From assembly GCA_031310005.1 (NCBI GenBank), contig CM062385.1:1-64000 (forward strand): DNA of 64,000 nt. Direction: 5' to 3'. This document shows, piece by piece, positions 10,307-20,383 of the stretch (positions within the stretch are counted from its first letter, which is position 1; every line of letters starts with the position of its first letter). The notes beneath the pieces were generated by a model that saw only the letters and a list, made by a program, of their open reading frames with translations, was not told the origin of the DNA and did not search any database. A program made the position numbers and the translations under genes. The DNA is from Dactylellina haptotyla. Taxonomy: Eukaryota > Ascomycota > Orbiliomycetes > Orbiliales > Orbiliaceae.

Positions 10307-11625
10307 GATGACAATTGACTTAAGATATACCGAATATCTGAGTCAATCAAATTTAGAATCCAACAATGATCCTTTCGATTTTCATAGCAAATTTGAGGAC
10401 GATCGTTCTGATAGCTACGATGCTAGCGATATCGATTGGATGAGTTTTATGGAGTTAGAATCATTGACTTCAGACCCTACAATACACCCGGACGCTGAAA
10501 AATGCTTCGAAGTTGAATCGACTCCTATTTCCGAACCGGATTACGCGGATTTGAACCTTTTCAGTCAAATTTATGCATGGAAGGCTCCAGAGGAGATATT
10601 AATTAGTCCGGAATTTGGATACCGGTCCTCCCTCGATGATGAAAGAACCAGTCATAAGCCAATAATATCTACATTTGGGCAGACATTAAAACCTAACATA
10701 CAACCTCCAACCTGGGAGGCGCTTTCTCAAAGTCTAGTCATAAACATCTCTCTAGATCTCTTAAGAGAATTTCGAGAAACAGGTCTAGTTTTTCTTCATT
10801 TATGTGATAGCGCGGCATTGTCGACTTTGCGAACAGTTGAAAGACTCCGGTTCCCCGAAATAACAAGAGCCGGCCCTTGCGCTATGGAGCCTAATCTGAA
10901 TAACGAGAGGAACATTAACTTAAGCATACTAATCCACGATCGAACATATATAATCAATTCTCTTTATCATTCTCCCAGCGCTGTAACACATTTCCTAGCT
11001 CCCGAAATTAGAAACGTAACCGAAAAACTCTTCTTGTCCGAAACAATAAACACCCTCTACGACTTGGAAGAATTCACTGTCGACTTGCTCAAGGTACGTA
11101 GAAGTCTTTGGGAAGATTTTGCGGTTTATATGGGGTCGGAGTCTATTTTTTCTGGACGCTATCTTATCTACTTTTGACACATAGATCCTCCCTACCCTAT
11201 CACAAACTCTACTATGTTCTGTATCCGCTCTGATCATTCATTTTTACTTTTACTACGAAACAAGCTTCCCAGATCGACTCAAAAGCTCCGGTGATCCGTA
11301 TAAGACTAAGGGTTATGTCTGGCGACGGATACGATACTCGGAACTACTTATTTTGAACGATGATTCCCCGATTTCCCAGACTCTGTCCAACTATTACGAT
11401 GATGATGATGACGAAAGTATCAACTCAGTAGCAACTTCTAGCTACTCTGATGGGAACATAAAGAGAGTATGGAAGCGGAAAGCTGATGCTGGTGAGATAG
11501 TCTCAACAGGAAAGATATCAACTGAAATCAAAACTTCAGATACGATCTTCAATTCAGATATGAGAAAGTTCAAATTCAAGAACGCGACAGGAGTGCCAAA
11601 AAGCGGAACAGACGTCAAATTTTGA
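10290..11625 (+). CDS. Spliced ORF behind the C2H2 gene; likely its detached C-terminal part
   Basis: Function not recognised. Exon 1 (10290-11093) encodes an acidic N-terminal part and a helical middle. A phase-0 intron at 11094-11184 (GTACGT...CATAG, 91 bp) removes an in-frame TAG, and exon 2 (11185-11625) continues with a hydrophobic segment (ALIIHFYFYY), a five-Asp run and a Lys-rich tail. The product is about 414 aa. The first Met used here is inside the 23-bp tandem duplication. Removing one repeat copy would join this frame to ATG 10210 and then, past TGA 10192, to the C2H2 ORF. I infer one original gene of about 950 codons split by two lesions; two separate genes remain possible. RNA data would decide. 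Confidence 0.55.
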
Positions 11626-12450
11626 AGTATCTTCCGCGAGTTGTGTAATATATAAGTAATATATATAATAAAAGATTACAGTGTTTTACGGTTTTTATAG
11701 CGTTTCTACATCAGGGAAACCCAAATATTGTTGCTAAATCATTATAAAGTAACAGGATATAGGATGTTACACTCAGAAGCTACGTAGTTAGTTGAAAATA
11801 ATTGGTTGAATATTAAAGAGTTGTGTTAATTTTATTAGCAGATGATGTAGACTTGCATGGTTGTACATTACCTGATCTTGATCGAAGTCAATCGGTCTCG
11901 AGATGTAGCAAATGTATGCACCAAGATTTAACTATGGTAGATCCTAATAATTGCTCATAAAATTCTTCATTTTTCATCAATTATACTTTTGTGATCTTAT
12001 GTGAATAAAAAGGCTCTTCAATAAAAATGGGGTATATTCATTGCACTGAATAATAAAACACCTTGAGAGACATTCAAGAACTAGGTATGATGCTAGTTTC
12101 TACGAATTTAAAAAATAAAAGGTCTGGAGATCACACTCACTCAACTATTCGATATAAAATTACAACCAATTTCTTTTTATTTCTATCTCCTTTTAGGGCT
12201 GTTTTTGTAATTTTGTCCAATCTTAAAACTACATATTCAAAAGCATGCGTATATGCTAGCGTCGTAAACACGCTTTCCTCAACGTTATATCGTTATATGA
12301 AGCGCCTAAAGATCAGAAATATTGGTATTCTAAATTTCTGAAATTGATGAATGTTATTTTAAGCATTGATAAGTTTCTTGTGTAGGATTTAGAATGAATT
12401 CTCTAAAGTTATGATTGGTCTTAGAATACAATAGCGTTGTGTGACACCTA
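11626..12450. other. Intergenic, no supported gene
   Basis: Rather AT-rich flank between the tail of the split C2H2 locus and the convergent 12451 gene. An AATAAAA-like signal (ATAATAAAAG, near 11665-11675) could serve polyadenylation of the upstream gene. The ORF 12063-12341 lacks an ATG and any signature. Confidence 0.5.
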
Positions 12451-13056
12451 TTATTCTGCATCTACTTCCCCCTCCTTTACCATGCCTTGAGGCCACTCGC
12501 CTTCTGCACCGATATAAAGAATATCATGTAAACACTGCCTCCACCTCCCCTCTTCATCATCTCCATCTTCATGCACTCTCTCCTTCCTCCACCAATAATT
12601 CACAACCACAACCCTCCTCCCTTCTCCTACTACATCCGTGACACCCTTCCCAGAACCCTTAGGATCCCACATGACAACCCTTCTACCTTCCCACTTCTCC
12701 CTTTGGACTCTATCTCGAAACTCTTCTGGCACGTTATCCCTGTCCGTAGCAGTTAACTCCCTCATCTTCCACCCGCTTCCCACCTTTCCGTCGTTAGACC
12801 CTCCCGCCTCCGATCGCTCGGATCCCCCAGTGTCCGCGGTAGGTTTTTGTTGCCTAGACTCTTGTAGGTACTTTATAATGGTGTCTCGATTATCGGCCGT
12901 GAAATCCGGCAGCTGCCGGCACACTTGCGCACATGTTGGACTGAAGTACACAGCGGTCTTGGCGGGGTCGGTGAATAGTGTTGTCTGTGAGGCGCGATAG
13001 GCTGCATATTTTTCGCGGAGGTATGGCGTTAATGTGCTCTGGTCTTGGTCTGACAT
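12451..13056 (-). CDS. Hypothetical soluble protein, 201 aa
   Basis: Not firmly recognised. The product has no signal peptide or membrane segment. An N-terminal helical part (TPYLREKYAAYRASQ) and a C-terminal set of strands with several Trp (VVMWDPKG, VVNYWWRKE, WRQCLHDILYIG) recall small cone-shaped NTF2/SnoaL-like folds, but that is only an impression. The middle is Gly/Ser/Asp-rich and probably a loop. The upstream ATG at 13116 would add 20 residues. I prefer ATG 13056, which sits in a better context (CAAAAATGTC) and starts the well-folded part. The gene is richer in G+C than its flanks and shows no lesion. Confidence 0.65.
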   Translation of the reverse strand: MSDQDQSTLTPYLREKYAAYRASQTTLFTDPAKTAVYFSPTCAQVCRQLPDFTADNRDTIIKYLQESRQQKPTADTGGSERSEAGGSNDGKVGSGWKMRELTATDRDNVPEEFRDRVQREKWEGRRVVMWDPKGSGKGVTDVVGEGRRVVVVNYWWRKERVHEDGDDEEGRWRQCLHDILYIGAEGEWPQGMVKEGEVDAE

Positions 13057-13116
13057 TTTTGGGGAATAAACTGAAGTGCTGTTCATAAGGGTAAGATGTG
13101 AGAAGCGTGAGTTCAT

Positions 13117-14063
13117 TCCTGATATGTGGTCACGGCAAGGGTTATCCGGCAGCCCGAAGGCCGGGACAGACTAACCAGCCCACCCCTGCATGATTACCGC
13201 ACCGGGTGTTGGTCGCGACGCTTGTAAGCTACCCAGATCAAGGCCGATCTTGAAAACCTGGGGAATGGTTAAAGTTAAAACTACTGACTTGATCGCTATT
13301 TCTTTCCTTCTCTTGTCTAGAAACCACCCTTTGCGATACTTTTAAGCTTTTGAAGAAAAAGATCACAATAAAAAAACTCAATATTGGCAGTCCGTCTGGC
13401 CCACTGCGAGACCAAACGGGATCGTTGTCTCGATTCTCCTGCGGTACTATGATTGATAGCTCGCACCCTCCATTGATTTACTGCGAGATCAAATCGAAAG
13501 AACTCTAGAAGATAGCTTGGGGACTGACACCATATAATCTAATTACTTACTGGCCGAGGAATTATATCAAAAATGTCTTTTCTGCACCGTGTCCACTCAG
13601 TCAACCTGTCGTGTAACATTTCTACTACTAAGTTATCGGGGCGTTTTGTACATCAGGGAGAAGGAGATTATATAACCCCACCCACTATTAGTTAACGAGT
13701 AGATTCAATAGTGATAACCCCCAATATTATTATTTTTTTCATTTAATTGGGATTAAGGGTGCAATTCTATTAGATAATATACCTACTGAAGAGCTACGTT
13801 ATACCAGACTCTTGTATTCTAATCTTCGCAAGTTCTGTTCAAGAAAGACCCGGTCAATCCGAGTGTAACTAAGCCAACTATTTCCTCCAGATTTCGGAAG
13901 AGTGTGTCTACTACTTTCGAATAAATAATTAATATAAAAGTGACAATTCGTCTATTAATAAGTTAAGATACAAGTGTTTTTGAGATATAATGTAAATTAT
14001 CATCACCTATATCTTAACTGGGCCATTAGTCTTACGTGTTGAGTGCATCTGACCTCATTTGAA
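13117..14063. other. Intergenic, no supported gene
   Basis: No ORF with a signature. A short motif ACTGCGAGAYCAAA occurs twice (near 13403 and 13480), and ACTGCGAGACCA is seen again near 33246; its meaning is unknown. The right third becomes AT-rich. Confidence 0.45.
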
Positions 14064-14792
14064 CTATGGAAGCGCCCTCCTTCCCCCTTTCAATTCTCTT
14101 TTGTTTTTGTATGTATAAGGTGTTTCGGCATTGTAGTATTGGCCGCAATTTGGCTTAGTGCTGGGTACATACCCGCCGCAGTAATAGTTGTATGGATGGG
14201 TGATGTTAGCCGCTTTGAACGTAACCGATCGCTCTAAAAATTCTGGGCGTAATACATAATCTGCCTTTGAAATTTACACATACATTTGCAACCCCATCAT
14301 AAAATTCGTATAATGATTGCCATTGAGATCGCAGCTACAGGTCAGATACCCATCGGTGACAATATCGCAGTAAAGTTCATTTCCGTCCAGAACTATCGGA
14401 TCAGAACTGGAGCGTCCCGATTGCACGAAACGAATCAAAGCGGCATCGTTGAGCTCGCCACCTTCAAGCATATCTGAAGCAGGCGAACAACGACCATACT
14501 CTCTGATATCATCGTATCGCCCATAGTACACTCTCCCATCATGTTCAAGAATAAACGGACTTGCGACATCCGGGTAGTAGAACTGGAGCGTCTGCCACTG
14601 CGCAAACCATATATGGCCATCCGTAATCGCTCCGCTAGCTTCATACATCAAAAAAGCTCTAATTGTCGCTGTGGATGTGGAAACCACCAGTGGACATGAC
14701 GGTGACCGTCTCCGTTCCAGCTGGTAGAATGACTGATACGGTATCATCCATGACAGAATATGTAGAATAATATGCAGACGGGAGCACAAAAT
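14064..14792 (-). pseudogene. Decayed GLEYA-type surface-protein gene (C-terminal part)
   Basis: Remnant of a secreted, Ser/Thr-rich cell-surface protein. Read leftward from 14792, one frame gives a TETVTV Thr-rich stretch. At about 14686-14692 a 1-nt shift moves the reading into the frame STSTATIRAF, which then encodes a ~150-residue globular domain with a paired-Cys segment (YCDIVTDGYLTCSCDLNG). That frame stops at TAA 14274-14276, yet coding-like sequence continues in the same frame for 69 more codons with Cys and Tyr-rich motifs (NYYCGGY, NCGQYY) to TAG 14064. The TAA could come from CAA by C-to-T in a CpA context, as RIP favours. The signal-peptide exon is missing, although a TATA box lies only a few bases upstream. 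It is probably a relative of the adhesin gene at 17360-19758. Confidence 0.65.
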
Positions 14793-14800
14793 CTTTTATA
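14793..14800 (-). promoter_or_regulatory. TATA box shared with the other adhesin locus
   Basis: TATAAAAG on the minus strand. The surrounding AATCTTTTATAACTCAACC (plus strand) is repeated at 19882-19900 with a single T/C difference, so the two adhesin loci share a core promoter by descent. Confidence 0.6.
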
Positions 14801-15315
14801 ACTCAACCAGCATCCATTCAGTAAACGGATCATAGTTAAGAAGTCGCACTGCTTTATCTCATAGTTCTATAACTGCTCCGAGGCAAAACGCTTGCCCCTT
14901 GTGAGTTCGTGCACTTGGTCCTCGCAAGGTTCTATTAATTCTAATCATCTACCAACGTACAACTGGCAACCCTGGACAGCTATCGTACAACACCTATATA
15001 TACCATTTTGCTTCAACATGGAACTAACTATAGTTTAAATTTTTATCAGCGGTATTTCTGTGGAGTACTACTCTGCTCGGAGAGGGTAGAACTTCACCTG
15101 GCGTAGATGGGGCGAGGATCTGCCGGAAAGCTTAAGCCGTCTTGGCATGCTTAGCGTCGAATTGTGGCGTTCTCAGCCGCACACGCACATATCCCAATAT
15201 CCGATAGCCTTGTTGTTTAAATGCTTCAAACTCACGGGATTTTCTCAAGGATCAGGATGGCCGTAGTATTGCGTATCCCCAATCCGTCCTAGACTTTATC
15301 TACCGCTTGGCATAG
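14801..15315. other. Intergenic between divergent promoters
   Basis: Lies between the minus-strand adhesin remnant and the plus-strand Cys-rich gene. No ORF with any signature was seen. It probably holds the upstream control regions of both. Confidence 0.45.
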
Positions 15316-15341
15316 TATAAAAGGCTTGGATCTTCCAAGCC
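15316..15341 (+). promoter_or_regulatory. TATA box followed by a 19-bp inverted repeat
   Basis: TATAAAA at 15316-15322, 106 bp before the ATG at 15428. It is followed at once by GGCTTGGA-TCT-TCCAAGCC (15323-15341), a perfect 8-bp inverted repeat with a 3-nt centre. The palindrome could be a protein-binding site or a hairpin in the leader. The position relative to the start fits a core promoter. Confidence 0.55.
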
Positions 15342-15427
15342 AAGAGAAAAGATCACTCTCTACGGTCTTTGAGCCATACTAATTCCACGAATCTACGTCA
15401 TTTCGCGACCCTACTTAGACAGTTACA

Positions 15428-16000
15428 ATGCTGCGATTCCTCCTCGCGGTATTTCCTTTCTTACTCATCGTAAATGCCAGCGTCGATTACATCGCTCCGG
15501 GGACCGATCACTGCACCGATTTCAATGCTGTAGGCCAAACGGTGTCCTGCGGCTGTACAGACGCCTGTGCAGCTGGAGGCACTATCGACGATGTGAACGG
15601 TCTCTGCTCACATTACCTTGACACTTGTCGAGATCCTCCCACTGCTCCCAAATGCAACACCAACCAAATCTATTCATATTACACGAGTACCTGGCTAGAT
15701 GCGGGCGGCATTTGCGCGCCAGGGTGCAAATGGAACAAAGCGCAGTACACTTACAGGTGCTGCAACTGCCCGGATGGTTACATATCGCAGAGAAGTAACT
15801 GTCTCGTGGACCAACTAGACTTCTCCTGCGTCGGGTGCACTGGCGCCCGCGAGGTGTTGCTCTATGATACTAGGGTCGTTCCATGCAATTGCAAAGCTTT
15901 CTGTGACGCTGGTGAGACCGGCAAACTTGGCTTCTTTCATATTCTTGTTATTATTGACGTTGAGGATCCGAACAGAGGAAGGGCTAAGACCTGCGACTGA
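15428..16000 (+). CDS. Secreted Cys-rich protein, 3' end probably lost
   Basis: Residues 1-17 are a clear signal peptide (MLRFLLAVFPFLLIVNA). The mature part is rich in Cys with a motif seen twice, C-x-C-x3-C followed by Ala-Gly: once near residue 40 (SCGCTDACAAG) and again near 155 (PCNCKAFCDAG). Such proteins are usually extracellular and disulfide-bonded; the function is unknown and an effector or wall role is only a guess. After about residue 163 the cysteine pattern ends and the reading frame runs antisense through an ECM33-like gene, so the true C-terminus appears to be replaced. A possible splice donor (GTGAGA at ~15912) offers another explanation. The promoter has a TATA box 106 bp upstream. 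Confidence 0.65.
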   Translation: MLRFLLAVFPFLLIVNASVDYIAPGTDHCTDFNAVGQTVSCGCTDACAAGGTIDDVNGLCSHYLDTCRDPPTAPKCNTNQIYSYYTSTWLDAGGICAPGCKWNKAQYTYRCCNCPDGYISQRSNCLVDQLDFSCVGCTGAREVLLYDTRVVPCNCKAFCDAGETGKLGFFHILVIIDVEDPNRGRAKTCD

Positions 16001-16489
16001 TTCAAGAAGCGTGTCGCTAATACTGACTACATCCGCTAGTGTAATCTTCGATTCGACGGAGCTGAGAGCTGGAAGCGTTTCCCATTGGACTTCTTTGACC
16101 GACTTTAGGACTGGAAGACTGATGAGATTGAGGAGTGTTAGGTTGGACAGCTCGAATATACCTCCAATTGTTGTAAGACTGTCACCAGTTACAGATTGCA
16201 AGTCGGCATTATCCGATACGCGCAAGTTGCCTAAGACGGTGTGAATGCTTTGGATATCGGCGACAACAAGTCCGCTGCCAAGGATCAGGTCACCGGTTAA
16301 CGTTGAACAATCTGCCAGACCATCGAGATCCGTTTGGGAGTTGACAGTTATTGAACTGGGGGAGCAGGCATCACTTGCTACTAAAAAAGGGTCAGTGAAT
16401 AAATCAAAAGGATACGATCATTTCAATTTACATTGGGCGACCGCTGCACATAAAAGGCCGAAAGATGCAAGAAGTTGTTTCGTAGGCAT
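15815..16489 (-). CDS. ECM33/Sps2-like wall protein, truncated
   Basis: Five-prime part of a GPI-anchored, receptor-L-domain wall-organisation protein of the fungal Ecm33 type. Exon 1 (16489-16432) encodes a signal peptide, MPTKQLLASFGLLCAAVAQ. A 51-bp intron (16431-16381) has a CTGAC branch point and a T-run before TTAG. Exon 2 begins with the family-typical ACSPSSITVNSQTDLDGL segment and leucine-rich-like strands (LTTIGGIFELSNL, VKEVQWETLPAL). The spliced ORF is 207 aa, about half the usual ~400, and lacks the C-terminal repeats and GPI signal. Family-like sequence fades near 15890, where the Cys-rich gene of the other strand begins to overlap. I read this as a rearrangement junction. The intron and signal peptide were placed by hand. 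Confidence 0.7.
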
Positions 16490-17359
16490 TATCAATCACA
16501 GCGTCTCAGGGTATAGTAAAACTTCGCAGATATCGTAGGTTCGGGTTGCCTTCAGGCAAGCCAAGTAGTTATAGGTTTTAGAGTACAAGAGCACTCTCAC
16601 CACGCGTTGCGTTAAAGACCTGAAATATGATGGAAAGTGCAGCCTTGTACTTAGACAAAATGAAAAGTGCATGGGATTAGATCATGCCTTTGTGTTTTGA
16701 CGGGTTGTCACTGATGCAAATATCAGAAAAGGCCAGGAATTAATGTTTAACAGGTTAGGACCTCAATAAGGAGGATGATGCAGAAAAGCTTGTTTTCGGC
16801 TCTCTGTAGAATGAATCGGAGACCTGATGAAGAGCTGAAAAGTGTAAGCCTTGGAAATAGAAAATGAGTTGTTCGCCACAAAAAACCACATGACCAATAT
16901 CTGGTGCCCAAAACAGTTTCAGCCTCATTCATGGTGCCAGGTTCTTTTAGCTTTGTGCTGTGACCAGACACAGGAAGACGATTTAGGCCACAATGGTCTC
17001 CATACCGAGATTATATCACAGGATATTCCGAGTTGTGCAGCATAGTGAAGCGGCTTCATATATAATGTAGGCTTGTATTATATAGCATCTATAGTATTGG
17101 CTCATTACCAATTACAGTTAAAGCAGCGGTTCAGCGAATATATCTTTTTGGTCACCAATAGTCGCCCCGTGGCCCTGCCTAATGAGAATAGTGCGTGAAA
17201 TTGACATTCCGCCTCCGCCTCCCCACATCATTTTTGGCTTATTTTCACGTGAGGTTTAACTTAAATATAGTCATAGAGAACATTCACCTGGAACTATACG
17301 CCTATCGGGCCTCCATTGCGGTACGACGCATAGCCTTAAGCCCCCAGATCTGTACAAAT
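16490..17359. other. Intergenic, no supported gene
   Basis: Several 60-90 codon ORFs on both strands without signatures. The left part holds the upstream region of the ECM33-like gene, and the right part the 3' flank of the adhesin pseudogene. Confidence 0.5.
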
Positions 17360-19758
17360 TCATGTTTCTTGGCCGAAGAGCGGATACTGTGGTGCGATTC
17401 CCTCAGAACAGGAATATGCTACGAGATAGGGACATTCGCTGTTGAATTGAGCATAATAATCATTGGAATTATCATAGATATCGAATTTATATTCCGATCC
17501 ATTGAAACCGCCGTTGGCGTAGAGGATTCGAAGAGGCAGATATGTTCCAACCGAGAGATATAATTGTGCCGTTGCTTGGGAGGAAGAACCATCAGTGTTA
17601 TGTTGAGTTATAAACCCATTGGATCGTGTCCACCCGCTATATGCGTATGTGCCAACCCAGAATTCCGCAAAATCGTCCGCGCCGTAGATGTGAAAGTTAT
17701 ACCACGTAGAATTGGGAGCATCAAAATAGCCGCGGTAGTTGAGGGCGATCTGAAGGTCTGCGGGCTGGAACCCGTAGAAATTAAGGGGGTTTGATTCGGC
17801 ATATGTAAAACCGACGCGGTTGGTTGTACTATTAGCAAGTGGTATAACATTTTTAAACTGGTCAGGCTGAAAGTCACCAAAACTGTAGTTATGATCCTCA
17901 TTCAGATACGAGTTGTTATACATGGCGACCTAGTACCCGGCGTTGTTGCAGGATGTATCAGGAAGCGTCGATAACATAGGAGGTAGGGTAGTCGTCGCAG
18001 TCGTAGTTACCGGATCTGGTATGAAAGTGGCTGTCTCGGTCATAGTGACCGTTTCTGGTAAAGGAGTAAATGTGTCGGTCTGCGTCGTAGTGGTAGTCGC
18101 GGTAGTGGTGGTCGTTGATAACAAGGTAGTCGTGGTGGTCACGGTTGGACTTGCAGCGGTAGTCGTCAACGTAACAGTCACGTCGTCAACGTTTTCTGAT
18201 CCAAATGATCCAGGGAAACTAGGCGCGCTGTCGTCACACGAATAAGCTACTAAATACGGTGAACTTGAGCCGTACTCGATATACACGCTACCATCCGAAT
18301 CAAAAACAGTTAAATTATAAGACCCGCTTTCTCCACCATTCCCATATATCAACCGGAAAGGAGTGTATGCACCGGCATTCATCAGCGTTGGACTTGGGTA
18401 CTACCGTTAGTTTGAGGGTTAAATATATTTTGAGCGTAAGTATCATTATTTGAAGTCGTCCAACCGGCCCTGGCATTTTGACCGAACCAAATCCCAATAA
18501 TATTATCGACTTGGCTGACTATAAAGGTATACGTGGTGGTTTTGGGTGCGTAGAAATACCCGCGGTAGTTATAGACGTATACCTTATTCGCTGGAATAGC
18601 CCAGGAATTAAGGCCCGTAGTATCCCCAGTTAAGATTGAAAGCCATAATAAATCTGTCATACCCATGCTCCTCACAGGTTTTGTTTTGAAATACTCAGAG
18701 TTAAATCCCTCGACACTAACTGCGCCGTTAGCATACGGGCTATCGTAAAGTGCTACTTGGAGCCCACCAGTGTTCCCACAACTGGTGTCCGGCAAAGCAG
18801 ACGCGGATGTTGATATAATACTGGATCTTACAGTAGCAGTTATAGTATCTGTAATCGTGGAAGTTTCTGTCACGGTCTGGCTTTGAGGGATAGTCTCCGT
18901 GCGATCAACCGTCTCGATCAATTTCTCCGTCGTGGTTATCAACTGAGTTAATATGGTGGTTGTAGCGACAGCAACGGTTGTGGATTCCGTCTTTGTAACG
19001 TCGGATGTGATTGTAGTTTGTTCGGTCACGGTTGTAATGACTGTTAGGGTAGAATCTTGACCGAGAATCGTGGCCGTTGTGGGCACTAATATAGTAGTGA
19101 TCACTGTTGTGGGAACAGTAATGGTTATTGGGATATTCGGAACATAGGTAATTCTGATCGTCTTCGTCGTTCTAGCAGTAGCTTGCCCTGTATGGATATA
19201 GGTTGTTCCACCGACTGTAATGCCGAGACACTCGCAGGCCGATGAGTAATACGCTGCATCATGGCAAGCTGATGCGTATATAGGCACGTTTCTTGCCTCC
19301 CGTTTTCCGCGCATGACACTTTTACTACCGGACAATATCTCTTCCGCTGTCTCCATAGATTCCGCCGACGCAAGTGGTCCTTGGGTGATTGTAGTCGTGG
19401 TCGTTATCGTTTCTGTAACCAATCTGAGGTGTTTTTTTTTTTTGGTTACCAAGATAAATCATTCAGGTGGTTTCTGTTATCAGAAAAGCACTTACAAATC
19501 TGGAACAGTCACCGAAGCCCACAAATATGACATGCAATCAGTAACGGTGGCAGAGGCTGGGTATAAAGAACTTCCCAGAAGTGCTTTTCGGAGACTGTTA
19601 ATAATTCAACTATTTACAAGGTTAGAATGGGCAGGCCAGGGAGCTATTTTCTTACCCCGGAGACAGCTACCCTGACTACAAATACATTGACAAGATTGCT
19701 GTGCAACGGCGCTTGTCATTGTCGCCCATAAAATGAGCGCCCGGTATAACTTCACCAT
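17360..19758 (-). pseudogene. Two-domain GLEYA-type adhesin gene with lesions
   Basis: A cell-surface adhesin-like gene. Exon 1 (19758-19656) encodes a signal peptide (MVKLYRALILWATMTSAVA) and a CQCICSQGSC segment. Inferred introns are 19655-19557 (GTAAGA...CCCAG) and 19495-19423 (GTAAGT...CTCAG). The long exon gives a Thr-rich stalk and then two GLEYA/PA14-like domains, each opening LPDTSC and each with a NYRGYF core strand (YVYNYRGYFYAP; ALNYRGYFDAP). Domain 1 is broken by a 1-nt frameshift at ~18382-18400. Domain 2 has an in-frame TAG at 17930-17932 where the matching codon of domain 1 is CAG (GLQVALYD versus GY*VAMYN), a C-to-T change in a CpA context. Both lesions lie in conserved sequence. 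The frameshift could be a sequencing error; the TAG is harder to dismiss. Confidence 0.75.
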
Positions 19759-19883
19759 CTAGAGAATTTATAAAGTGCTAAGGGTTTAACTGCAGATAGA
19801 AGAGAGTTCAACACGATACGTTAAAGACGGCAGCTGGCTTGCGAGACAACGTTAAATGCTCTAAACTTTAAGACCTATTGAAT

Positions 19884-19891
19884 CTTTTATA
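19884..19891 (-). promoter_or_regulatory. TATA box of the adhesin gene
   Basis: TATAAAAG on the minus strand, about 125 bp before the proposed ATG at 19758. This supports the hand-built first exon. The flanking bases match those at 14790-14808 with one transition. Confidence 0.6.
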
Positions 19892-20383
19892 ACCCAACCC
19901 ACACGCAGTTCAGTTTCTTCGTATCGACACTAAAGATCTTCCATTTGCCTTTAATCCTCCATATTGGCTAAACGAGAACTCGGCCTGGAGATTCAAACCC
20001 TCGGCTCTGCGGAGGTAGCATGCCGTAACGGCATGGAGGTCCACAGAGGAACACCCGGGTTACATGTGAATAGAACCTCCTCACGTTTCACTGACTGACG
20101 GCCCATGTCCACGTTTCGCTCGCTTGAAGAAGAGGGCCCTGCCGTAGACCCGCGCAGAAGCGAAGGAGTTACACCAAAGCTAACCACCTAGAGATATATT
20201 ATAGGGCAGAGTATATACTCCTATTATCGAGCTATGTTTCAGTCGAGGCTCGATAATGATGGCTTGAGATTACACCTTTACTGCAAAGCACGCGTGACAT
20301 TAAAATTAATACTGTGTATGACTCGTGTTCTAACAGAACAGAACTCTTTCTAACAAGATAACTTTGAGGATACCGGTTTTTAT
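19892..20383. other. Intergenic, no supported gene
   Basis: Promoter-side flank of the adhesin gene and 3' flank of the mucin-like gene. The short ORF at 19993-20187 has no signature. Confidence 0.45.

Noticed and set aside
12571-13000. Plus-strand ORFs opposite the 12451 gene
   Set aside because: Antisense shadows; Pro/Ser/Leu-rich low-complexity products.
17943-18245. 100-codon Val-rich plus-strand ORF
   Set aside because: Antisense of the Thr-rich adhesin stalk.
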